From: Mytilinidion resinicola
Taxonomy: Eukaryota; Ascomycota; Dothideomycetes; Mytilinidiales; Mytilinidiaceae
NCBI RefSeq assembly: GCF_010093595.1
Contig: NW_022985444.1
Span: 233,697 to 297,696 of the forward strand
Reading direction: 5' to 3'
DNA: 64,000 bases
Part shown: positions 24,212 through 34,300 of the stretch, piece after piece
How the letters are laid out: each line of letters begins with the position of its first letter
How positions within the stretch are numbered: position 1 is the first letter of the stretch
The notes under the pieces: model-generated
What the model saw: the letters and a program-made list of their open reading frames with translations, nothing else
What the model was told of the DNA's origin: nothing
Databases searched by the model: none
Made by a program: the position numbers and the translations under genes

Positions 24212-25522
24212 TCATTCATCAGGGTATCCATGGCCAAGCCGCCTCTCCTTCACGACCACGATCGAGTCTTTCAGATCGACGCCGGAATGGCTCCCTACCA
24301 TTGACACGGTGGAGTCGCTATGACCCTGCGACTCCTTCTCGACTCTATCATCCTCACCGATTCCCGCTTGTTCCCCTTCCAGAGCGGAGATCGACGCGAG
24401 AGGCTCATGAACATTAGGGCCATCACCAACTTGCTCTACCTGATCACTAGGAGGTGGCAGCGGCTCATTCTCCTTGTCATCGTCGGACGCAACGTCTTCG
24501 TGAGTGACGCGGGCCGGAGCAACTCTCCGAGCTGCTAAAAGCAGACCGTCATCGTTGCTCACCTTGTGAATGGCACTCAGACGAGTTCGGATGCCCAACC
24601 TTCCCTTCGGTTTCGCCTTGACAAAGCGCTGGCGCTTCTGAACTTGGGCCTCTTCCACTTCCGGGCGGTACTCTTGGGCTAGTGGATGTTTGCGCTTCTG
24701 CTTCCGAGCCTTTGGTTCCTCAGCTCCTGCGTCCACCTCTTCGGCCAACGGCGACCGCTTACGCTTCGAATTAGCCACTTGCTCCGCCACGTGCGTGACC
24801 TCTCGATAGCACTCCAACCCCCTCACCGCATGGTCATGATACCAGCAGCTCCCCAACTCCGCCACCTTCGTCGGCAGATTCCCAAACCGCGGTATTCCCG
24901 TCGCCTGCCGATCCTTTCCCAGCTCCAGGTAGCACTGCTGAACACGTCGCAAGAAGCTGTTCGGATAGTCATCCGAGTTCTCGATGCGGCAGCAGTCCAC
25001 ATTCCCACTCCCGCAAACCTCCACAAACAGCTTCCGCAGCAGAGAATTCGGCTTCGCGAGGCGCCACACTGCGTTGACGAGCGCCTGCCCCGGCGGGGCG
25101 TGCGGCTTGAGCTTGCGGAGCAGCTCGTCCATGATGTGGTCCATGAAGCGGGATGCGCCGATGCGCTCGCCGAGGAGGTATGCCTCGACGAGGTCTTCGG
25201 CGGTGTTCCATTCGAATTTCGTGCCGTCCGCTTCCCTGATGCGGTTCTCGCGGACGAAGAAGTGGAAGACGGTGTAGGCGGGGACGTCTTCGTCGCCGAG
25301 TATGTCGAGCTCCTCGTCATTCTTTTCGGGGTCCCGGAGGTGCTTGGCAAAGGAACGGGAGTGCTTGATCAGCGCGTCTCTGTTGAAATCGAAGGTCGCA
25401 GCGGGGATGAAGACCGGAAGTTGTCCGCGACCTGGGTGGATGAAGTGCTCGACATGACCGAGCCGTAGCTGGAAATAGGGAGTTTTGGGAGCCGTAGGAC
25501 GGATGGAAGTGCTTCGTATCAT
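24212..25522 (-). CDS. BTB/POZ-like protein with basic, probably nuclear tail
   Basis: Single exon, 436 residues. Residues ~30-150 resemble fungal BTB-like proteins: an opening with FIPAATFDFNRDALIKHS, an acidic strand EELDILGDEDVPAYTVFHFF, then a helical part DLVEAYLLGERIGASRFMDH followed by MDELLRKLKPHAPPGQALVN. The C-terminal half is charged and disordered, with NLS-like KRKRSP, RKQKRKH and KRQRF. BTB domains mediate dimerisation or Cullin-3 binding; no partner can be named. The strand-loop pattern is seen; a BTB assignment is likely but not checked by alignment. Confidence 0.75.
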   Translation of the reverse strand: MIRSTSIRPTAPKTPYFQLRLGHVEHFIHPGRGQLPVFIPAATFDFNRDALIKHSRSFAKHLRDPEKNDEELDILGDEDVPAYTVFHFFVRENRIREADGTKFEWNTAEDLVEAYLLGERIGASRFMDHIMDELLRKLKPHAPPGQALVNAVWRLAKPNSLLRKLFVEVCGSGNVDCCRIENSDDYPNSFLRRVQQCYLELGKDRQATGIPRFGNLPTKVAELGSCWYHDHAVRGLECYREVTHVAEQVANSKRKRSPLAEEVDAGAEEPKARKQKRKHPLAQEYRPEVEEAQVQKRQRFVKAKPKGRLGIRTRLSAIHKVSNDDGLLLAARRVAPARVTHEDVASDDDKENEPLPPPSDQVEQVGDGPNVHEPLASISALEGEQAGIGEDDRVEKESQGHSDSTVSMVGSHSGVDLKDSIVVVKERRLGHGYPDE

Positions 25523-26554
25523 CTTGCTAGTTAATTTCCTGCTAGGAATGCTTTTTTTAAGAGTGGGATTTTGTTAGAAGAAATTGGTGGTGCGTATGGT
25601 GGTGGCACTCGCAGGTGTGTATGGTATTGCACAGGTTCTAGTAGATGCGCCGACTTTGTAGGCAGCCCTTCGCCTTGAAAGCAGCATGCTCAGTGAATCT
25701 CGACCGCCTATTTGAATAGCGCCGGGTGATGTAAAGGGCATCAGGGTGAATGTAGGGCCTTGAGGATATAAGGACCAGTAGCAGACATTGTGGCCATCCG
25801 AGCAACCACAAGATATAACACGATATAAAGATGTATAGGCCCCCTTTCCTGCTCGAGTACTACGAGAAGAGCCATGGAAGGGTGCAAGCATTTCCTGATC
25901 GCAAAATGCTTGAAGGAAAGATTAGAGGGAAGGAAGAGAAGGAAAAGAAGCCAAAGATAAAGAGCCTATTCTGAGAGTTTGACGATCTTCCCTAATTTGC
26001 GACGCTCCTTCTCGTACCAGTATATCCATAAAACCCTATATTCCTCTGCTGTGCTCTTACTTGCATTGTAGTTTCTTGTCGTCGACGACGGCAAAGTCTT
26101 TGGGCTTGCATCGGTGCTGGTATTAATTACGTGGAGATACTAATTCGGCATTAGAGCGTGTAGTTCTACTCCTGCACAAATTTGAAAGAGACTCTAACCC
26201 ACCGCGTGCTTTCGTTTCAATTTCCAATATTGACCGCGAAGGGCCTCTTGATAATCACTTGTGGTGGAGCGAAAGGTCACGTGGGTAAGAAGCTAACTAC
26301 CACGCTAACCAGCGAGGGTTCACGCTATCAGGGGCCATCTACTGACGGATGTTTCCCATCGCTATCTTTCCAAAACCTCATCTCCGTCCATCCACCATCA
26401 TGCACCACGTTGACTTGGCAATGGAGTCAAAACAAAACGCTCTTACGTACAGCAGGAGCATTCTCCATGATGTTTCGTACTGGGTATTCTACTATTCTAT
26501 GTACCGCGGCCTGATGTTCTGCACATCATTTAGACACCTTTACCCTCTTCCCTA
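25523..26554. other. Gene-free interval left of the orphan frame
   Basis: About 1 kb upstream of the BTB-like gene. No supported gene, RNA or repeat. Confidence 0.4.
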
Positions 26555-26894
26555 TCAAAAGCCTATACTACGCAAGAAACCGTCTATTCCGATTGATTCC
26601 TTTAATATAGCTCGGCACATGGAATCGATCGCATGTTCTGCATGAATAAAATGTCCTTGGACAAGGCGAATCATCGGATCTGACTCGTTCACGCCTTGCT
26701 CCGACACTAATCTAGATTGAACGATGCTAACCATCGCCAAGTGTTTCAATGCTTCCATCGAAGGTAATATGCCGAAACTACTCGCAATAGTCACCGGAAA
26801 ATTATATTCAACCCCACTGTATGCATACAAATCTTCCGGAAGGTCCCACTGCAATCTTTTTCGCTGGGCGGGGACTACAATAATAAAGTGATGC
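26555..26894 (-). pseudogene. Orphan 3' exon-like frame, unrecognised
   Basis: The minus strand is open for 113 codons from just after a TAG to a TGA at 26555, with no ATG near its beginning. The text has coding character (RKRLQWDLPEDLYAYSGVEY; MEALKHLAMVSIVQSRLVSE; HAEHAIDSMCRAILKES). It lies only ~70 bp from the divergent pectin lyase start. It may be the surviving last exon of a lost gene, or an unrecognised small gene using an upstream exon. I do not recognise the family. Confidence 0.35.
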
Positions 26895-26960
26895 TAGAAG
26901 GCGTCCATCCAAGGCACTATCTTTGTTTCTTTCTTTCAAACCCATTCATTCCTTTCAGAC

Positions 26961-28231
26961 ATGCCGGGCATGTCAATCTTCTCGCTTCTTTCGCTTATGC
27001 TGCTTGCGGGACGGTCCGTAGCTGTCGGTGTCGTTGGAACCCCCGAAGGATTTGCTGCGAGCACTACTGGTGGTGGCTCTGCTACTCCTCAATATCCTGC
27101 TGATATCGCTGAGTTGAAGACTTGGCTTACTGATTCAACGACCCGAGTTATTGTCCTCAACAAAGAGTACGCATCATCTATCTCAACTACCACCGTACTG
27201 GTCTAATCTTAAATTTCTAGGTACAACTTCATCGGTAGTGAGGGTTCCGTGACCGAGACAGGATGCAGACCTGCTTCGAACAAGTGCCCGGGTGATGGTG
27301 GACAGGATGCCATCAATCACGCTGACTGGTACTGCAACCTCCCCAAAATTGCTGTACATGGAGCTAACCTAACATGCTTCTTAGGTGTACCAACGGTAAC
27401 GCTGGAACCGGAGCAACTTCTATCAGCGTCACTTACGACAAAGCCGGCGTCAGCCCCATCGACGTCGCCCCAAACAAGTCCATCATTGGAATCGGAAGCT
27501 CTGGAGTCATTCGCGGCAAGGGTCTGCGCATCGCCAATGGATCAAAGAACGTCATCATCCAGAACATCCGTATCACCGAGCTGAACCCTCAATACATCTG
27601 GGGAGGGGATGCAGTCACCATCGCAGGCGCAGATCTAGTTTGGATAGATCACGTCAAGATCTCTCTCATCGGTCGCCAATTCGTCGTCTTGGGCACCACC
27701 GCCTCCAACAGCGTATCCATCACCAACAACGAGTTCGATGGCTCAACGTCCTGGTCGGCAACCTGCGATAACCACCATTACTGGGCCTTATATTTCACCG
27801 GTTCCAGCGACCTAGTCACCCTCAAGGGCAACTACATCCACCACACCAGCGGCCGCTCGCCAAAGGTCGGCGGCAACTCCCTCATTCACGCAGTTAACAA
27901 CTACTGGTATGCGAACAGCGGCCACGCCTTCGATGTCGCCAGCGGTGGCTACGTGGTTGCGGAAGGAAACGTCTTCCAGAACGTCGTGACACCGCTTCTT
28001 TCTGGCTCTGCTGGCAGTGTGTTCTCCTCCCCGGACACCACGACCAACAAAGCTTGCTCGACTTACCTGGGTCATGTGTGCCAGCTCAATGCGTTTGGAA
28101 GCAGCGGCACGCTTACTGGCTCTGTTACGAGCTTCTTCTCGAATTTCAATGGCAAGACGGTTGCGTCTGCTGCTGCTAACTCTGGCGTTGCTTCTAGTGT
28201 GAAGGGTAATGCGGGTGTTGGGAAGGTCTGA
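26961..28231 (+). CDS. Secreted pectin lyase, polysaccharide lyase family 1
   Basis: Exons 26961-27166, 27221-27328 and 27385-28231 give 386 residues. A signal peptide (MPGMSIFSLLSLMLLAGRSV) precedes VVGTPEGFAASTTGGG, the classic mature pectin-lyase start. Beta-helix landmarks follow: RVIVLNKEYNF, NKSIIGIGSSGVIRGKGLRI, NVIIQNIRITELNP, YIWGGDAVTIAGADLVWIDH, RQFVVLGT, TLKGNYIHHTSGRSPKVGGN, LIHAVNNYWYANSGHAFDVA. This favours pectin lyase (EC 4.2.2.10, methylated pectin, beta-elimination) over pectate lyase; conserved Cys residues occur (TETGCRP, DWCTN, CSTYLGHVCQLN). An extracellular enzyme for plant cell-wall degradation. Complete, no frame break. Confidence 0.94.
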
Positions 28232-28611
28232 GTGGTCTCTCGCACGACATCTGTTTGGGAGCTTGGGGAATGAGGTTTACTCCTTTTGCTTCTCTAGTAT
28301 ATACTTTGTCTTCTAAGTTTGGGAGCTTGTGCTTTTTGCTAGCTATCCTATGTATATATATTGTTCAAAAAATGGATGAGGATTCTGAGTTCACGCCGAG
28401 TCAATTAACTTCCGAATGTACCTTTGAATACATGTGAATACGATAGCCTCACGTGTGAACCATCGTATCATAGTTTTTACCATACAAAGGTAGCCTCCAG
28501 GGTAGTAAGGGGTCCTTGTAATGAACCGTGCACGCTCACATCAGCAATATCTAAACTTCCACCCTCTTCGCTCTCAAGACTAACATACGTTCTTTCTCTA
28601 TCAAATGGGCA
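28232..28611. other. Intergenic: pectin lyase 3' end and AIM9-like promoter
   Basis: 380 bp between two tandem genes. T-rich after the lyase stop. No further feature seen. Confidence 0.4.
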
Positions 28612-30637
28612 ATGCCTACTCCTAGGCTCCTCGTCCAGGCTACCTCAACATGCCCCAAGTTCCTCCAATCCTCCAGACCCTTTCCTAAAAAACTCGTCCG
28701 AATCCCTGCCCCGCAAACCAGGCCCCTCTCCACCCCCTCCCCCGCTCCGCCACCACCCCAAACCCCCGACGACTCCCAAGACTTCTTCAACTACACCTAC
28801 GGCCGCTTCCTCTGGCGCGAGCCCCAGCAACTGCGCGCGCGCCACCGCGCCTTCAACGCCGCCGCGCTGCAAGCCGTCGCAGCGCAGGCCGCCGGCGCGC
28901 AGTCATGCGTCTCGATGCGCAAAGTCTGGGAGACGGACTACTTCAAGCTGTTCCGCCTGGTGCTGGACGACGGGCGCGAGGTGGAGGCCCGGGTGCCGCA
29001 CCCGAACGCGGGCGCGGCGCGGTACACGACCGCGTCCGAGGTGGCGACGATGGCGTTTGCGCGCGACGTGCTGGGGGTGCCGGCGCCGCGGGTGCTGGCG
29101 TGGAGTAGTGCGCCGGAGGAGGAGAATGCGGTCGGGGCGGAGTATGTGGTTACAGAGAAGGTGGAGGGTAGGTGCGGTTTTTTTTTCGTTTTGCTGAGAT
29201 TGATGTTTTTGGGAGAGGCTGATGATGGTGGGAGATAGGGACGAAGTTGGTGTATCTTTGGGGGGAGATGAGTCTGTATGAGAAGGAGAGGATTATTGAT
29301 GAGCTTGTTGAGATTGAAAAGAGATTTTTGAAGGTGGAGTTTAGCAAGTGAGTATCGCGGTTATTGGTGTTTGTTTGGGGGAAACTTATATTCTGCGTCT
29401 AGGTCTGGTGCTATATACTACGCAAATGAGGGCCTACCCGGCTGCGAAGAAGTGGAGATCACCGGTGACTTTTCTGAAGATGTCAGGGAGAGCCTCAGTA
29501 GATTTGCAATCGGTCCAACAACCGAGAGAGAGTTCTGGAAGAATGGAAAATCGGACATGGATCTCAATCGCGGTCCCTGTTCGTCTTCCAATCCGGCCCT
29601 TCCGTGTGTTCTACTTACCACTTTACAGGGCGCACAGCACAAGACTACTTCGAGTCAATCGCTCACAACGAAATCGCCTGGCTTCGCCGATTCGCCACTC
29701 CGGACTCCCTCGACATGACCAATCGATGGAGCGTAAGCTACAACCAACGGATCCCAGAAGCCCACATAGAAATGCTCCGCAAGTACCTCAGCGTTATACC
29801 CCTAGTTACGCCAAAAGACCCGGATCTCATATCATTCCGCCTCTGGAACTCGGAACTGCACGATCAGAACGTGCTCGTTCATGAAGGCAAAATCACCTGT
29901 ATCTTTGATTGGCAGGCTATCTCTGTCCGACCGCTCTTCCATTCCGCTAGCGTGCCTCACTGTATACGCTATGCCGGAGACCTGATGCTGGAGCTGCCGG
30001 ATAACTTCAACGAGTTGGACGACGAAGAGAAGGCAGAGATGCGTGACACAGTATCTCGATCTATATCATCGCGTCTCTACAGCCAAAAGACGGAAGCGCA
30101 GAACCCCTTGCTTCATAAAACGCTCACGCATCCTCATTGCGACAGAATTGGGGAACTGATAGCCTGCGCGGAGGGCACTTGGGATGGCGATCTCGTCAGA
30201 CTTCGCGAGATCTTGAAGAGATTGGAACGGTAAGCGCTTTCTACACCCACCTTTTCACATTCTTCTGGGTCGATGTGTAATTGAAGTGCTCGATTAGAGA
30301 CTGGGAAACCCTGGGCATTGACGCGCCATGCCCCTACCACTTCTCCGCCGCCGAGCTCGAGAAACACCGCGAGTCGGCTGAGGGCTTTAACCAAAGCCAG
30401 GACCTATGGCAGCAGTTTTCTGACAAAAATATGCTACGTCGAGACGGATGGGTTTTCCACGAAACGTTCGAACTGTTAGTTGAAATGTTTGCAGGGCTCC
30501 GGGACGATGGGCTTAGGGACTGTAAGAATGACCCTGAGTGCACTGAGGAACAGTGGAATGACTTGGAAGAAGCGACGCGGTGGGTTTTGGAGCACAAAAG
30601 GAAAGGAGGAGGTGGGGAGGCCGTCAGTTCCGGTTGA
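28612..30637 (+). CDS. AIM9-like mitochondrial phosphotransferase (APH-kinase fold)
   Basis: Five exons (28612-29167, 29239-29347, 29403-29578, 29629-30229, 30298-30637) give 593 residues. A Pro/Arg/Ser N-terminus (RPFPKKLVRIPAPQTRPLST) resembles a mitochondrial presequence. Family text follows: FNYTYGRFLWREPQQLRARH, VLDDGREVEARVPHPNAG, TTASEVATMAFARDVLGVPA, VGAEYVVTEKVEG, then DYFESIAHNEIAWL and ITCIFDWQ. The usual catalytic HxDLHxxN reads NSELHDQN here: the His and the catalytic Asp are replaced by Asn and Glu. DWQ (Mg-binding Asp) is kept. The family is widely expanded in fungi with mostly unknown substrates; this copy may be catalytically altered. The start ATG is the first with an open frame into the domain. 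Confidence 0.85.
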
Positions 30638-30859
30638 GTGGCCACAATGTTGAGCTCTGGCGCAAGACATAGCCAGCGCCAACCTCGGGAGGACTCCAAC
30701 AAGTTTCCCAAGCGTGTAATCGCGACACTCCACTCACTCCACTTAGAACCTGTAAAAATAGTCAGATACTAGATATCCTAAGATGCGCACTGCATAATCC
30801 CACATCAAAAACAGGGGCCTAAAAATACTTGAACGGCAAAGGAAAGGAGACATGAATAT

Positions 30860-30953
30860 GTCCGGTGCCAAGAATCGAACTTAGGTCTCAACGCCCACGA
30901 ACGGAAGTTCGCGGTCCAGTTGCGTTCTTACCATTACACTAAACTACACCGGA
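30860..30953 (-). tRNA. tRNA-like gene with probable ~20-nt intron, isotype unclear
   Basis: On the minus strand a 7-bp acceptor pairs (TCCGGTG with CACCGGA), and a T-arm is clear (CTAAG, loop TTCGATT, CTTGG). AACGC and GCGTT can pair as anticodon stem, with GAGAC as variable loop, and enclose 27 nt, which would mean a ~20-nt intron; that insert folds (CGAAC / GTTCG). However, this placement leaves a weak D-stem and no T at position 33, so I cannot assign an anticodon. It is either a functional intron-containing tRNA I have folded wrongly or a tRNA pseudogene. Confidence 0.65.
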
Positions 30954-31341
30954 TGAAAAACAGCACTAAATGGATACATCTATGTACTATGTGAATGTCA
31001 GCGCTTCAGTATGCGTGCATTCTTGTATCGTGATGTTGAGGATTTGAACGAGAAATCTTTCCCAGGAACAGGAATATCTGATGGCTATGCGGACGCCGTC
31101 ACTCACAAATACTAGGCTCTAAAAGGCTGCAAGAAAGTAGAAAGATATACTAGGGTTTGAGCAGAATATCACCATGCGCTCTCATCTACTTCTCTAACAT
31201 CTAAGCCCAATGCCAGGTCCTATAATCACAACGAAACCACCTTCCCAAGCATGCACACCTATCCAAGCCTATCGCCCACCCAAGCATAAGAGCAAAGACC
31301 CTCTTTCACCCATCTAATCAACAGCTAAGTCACACACACCT
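30954..31341. other. Intergenic between tRNA-like gene and DUF3684-like gene
   Basis: 388 bp; tRNA 5' flank and the 3' UTR of the large minus-strand gene. Nothing further seen. Confidence 0.4.
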
Positions 31342-34300
31342 CTAATCAAGCAAACTCGCCTGCGCCTTCCCTCCCCCTAGATACGCGCCCAACCTCGCCC
31401 TAAACCCCCTCGCAAACTCGACCGCAATCTGCTGCTGATACCACTGATGCCTCGCGTTGTGATCCTTAACCAGGTTATGCGCCAGCTCATGACAATACGT
31501 CAGGTACCACGCATCCCACGCCCTGTTCTTCCCCGCCTCAGTTCCCCACTCCGCACAATGCAGTTCCATAAACCACGCCAAATTGAAGAAGAGCGAACCC
31601 GAGAGGTTGAAAGCGACCGTGTTCGACTTGCTGTCAAAGAAAATGTTGATAGCCGACGGATCGACGCCGAAGATTTTGGTGAGAGCGAGGATGAGGGGCA
31701 AGAAGGCGGAAAGCGGCGCCTCGATATCCCTCGGTGTCTCGGTCTCGAATTTCCCAAAGTACACATCTACGCTGACGCCGTCGATGGGGACAGAGTACGC
31801 TTTCGCGATGTTCTCCGCCTGCTCGTCATTGCAGTAGCCGCCTTTGTCCAGCTCGGTCGCGTCGGCGTGGTGCTTGGAGTCGATTACGTCGCGGCCGGCG
31901 GGGCGGCACTCGCTGATGGCGTTTTGGATGTTCTTCTTGGTGGCTTGGAGGTCCTTTGAGATCTGGGGAGGGTTGGTGGAGGAGGGCCGCTTGTCTTGTT
32001 CGAAGCCGAGGGTTTTGGCGAACTTGTTGAAAAGGTTCTTGTGGGCTGGTTGGTTTCTGTTTAGAGGAGCCGGGGTTTGAGGTTGTTCGGGGCTGCCGAA
32101 GGCACCGGGCATGTTTGGCGCCAGATCTGGGGATTCTGGCTCATTGCGAGATAGCTCGTTGCGAGACGACTCCTTTTGAGATGGTTCCTTGACGTGACCG
32201 TTGGCGGGCTGTTCCGGAATTGGGTTCCTCTTTAGCTCCTCTGCCCTTCGAGCGTTCTCTTCGCCTTGGCGTTTTAGTTCCTGTTGCTGCGCTATGCGCG
32301 CCTCGTACTCCTGCTTGCGAAGGATCCTCTCTACATTGATTCCTTTCTGTTGAAGTCGTCGAAGAGGCTCGGTCAGGATCTGCTCCAGTGCGATTACATC
32401 GTTTTGCTTCGGACGCTTAATCAAAAGCGGGATAAGCTGACTGCTAACGTCATAGTGGTCGTACTTCTGAACGATGGAGAGTATGCGCTGATGCCTGCCA
32501 ACACGGCGGATGAAAGCAGTACGTCGCTGGGAATAGGCAACGTTGTGGTCTAGGAGCGAGACGCGTATTGCAATGTCCCTTTGAACCATATGAGTCAGTA
32601 TCAAGGCAGAACAAATGTTGGTAATCAGAACTCACGAGACAAGCTCCACCCTTAGATTCGAGGTGAGCCACTTCGCGTCATGCCGTACCACATGAGAAGA
32701 TGCATCCCTCTCGTATTCGTGGAGGAAGAGCCTACTTCGCTCGAAGATGGCTTCTTGCAGCTTCAAGGCAGACTTTTGGTCGCGTAGAGGATTTCCGATT
32801 CGCGGTTCCTCTTTCACTTGGTCCGAGATTTTCTTGGCACCAAACTTCTCATAGAAAGTTTCCAAAACCTCCTCTTGTGGCGCTGCGATGAGATAGTCCC
32901 GGAATTTTGAATACCAATGTACTTCGTCTATTATTGTAACCTCGCTGCCGCCGACTAATAGCCATTCACGCAGACCCGCAACGTCGTCATCGTCATAAGT
33001 ATCATCATCGGTATACTCTTTCTTCGATTCGGTCTTGATATCCTTGTAGCCAAGTAGGATCTTGGATTTCCGGAGTGTATCTGCTAATGATTTGTCTTTC
33101 CAAAGCTGGGGAGCCTGCTCCGCAAGCTTCCTCAACAAGCCAAGGTACTTTTCATGTCCCATAGTACTAAGAAACTTGGGCGGATTCTCAGCCAGAAGCC
33201 TCGCGAGCTCGGAGATGGAAGGTTCATGCTTGGCGCCGGCTTTCAGAAGAAAAGTCGTTGCTTCCGGTCCGTACTGAACGTACTCGATCAGGTCGCGATA
33301 CTCCTGATCCATGCCGAGGAACACCGAGTCTGGGGACACGTAGTGATGTATCCGCATCTCCGATACTCCGGCTTGTTTCTCTTTAAACCCATCGAATCCT
33401 CCGGTAGCATGGTACTTCCTGAAGATAGGAACGAGCTTGGCGCTACTCAAGCTTGTCAACAGGGGTTTGGTGAAATCCAGATCCCCTAATCTGCTAGCCA
33501 TGTATGAAAATTTGACCTCGGCCTCCATCTTGCTCTTGACAGGCTGCGACAACAGCTTCTGCACGACATCCTTGATCGGAGGGTCCCGCTGTAGCCCAAA
33601 TTTGTCCGTATGTGTGAAAAGATCGGCCCGGATGATTGCATAACCAAAACAACGGGCAGTCTCATTGCTGTAGCACTGAAACGGCGCCACGAGAGTTGGG
33701 AAGTCGACTTGCTCAGTTGGGAGGAAAGGAATCTTGAGGGTGGATATCTTTGCCTTGTCCTTCTCATATCCATTTACAAAGTAGTTTTGCAAGAAGTATA
33801 TCAAAGAAAGATCGTAAAGATGGCGATTGTTGGCTTGGCCCGCCCCTTCCATGATTTTGATTATGGTGAAAGCGGATGGATATTCCATTAGCCCAAGGGC
33901 GAGAAGGAACTTCTTTTCGCGAGGCTGGGATTGGAGCTCTTGAGGTAGTTTGATTTGTGTTAAGCCAAGGGCACCGATAGAAGGAGCGGGAGCATACAGA
34001 TCTCTGGCCTTGTAGAGCTGATCTGGCTTCGATGCAGAACCAATCCCAGGGAGAAAAGGCGTCTCTCGTAGGCGCTCCAAGTCTTTCGGTGGAATTTCTT
34101 GTAGCACGGAGGCGAAATAGCGAATGAGCTCCATATGGCTCCAGCTAACCTTAGAATCTTGGCCGCCTTGGGGCGCCTTCATTCGCTCGAACACAACGGA
34201 TAGCTCGATCGTCTTACGTACTCCAAGAGCCAGCAGAAACTTATCCTTTACTCCTGGAAATGGCTTGACTGTTGGGAGGTTGTCAAAAAGTTTGACCGTT

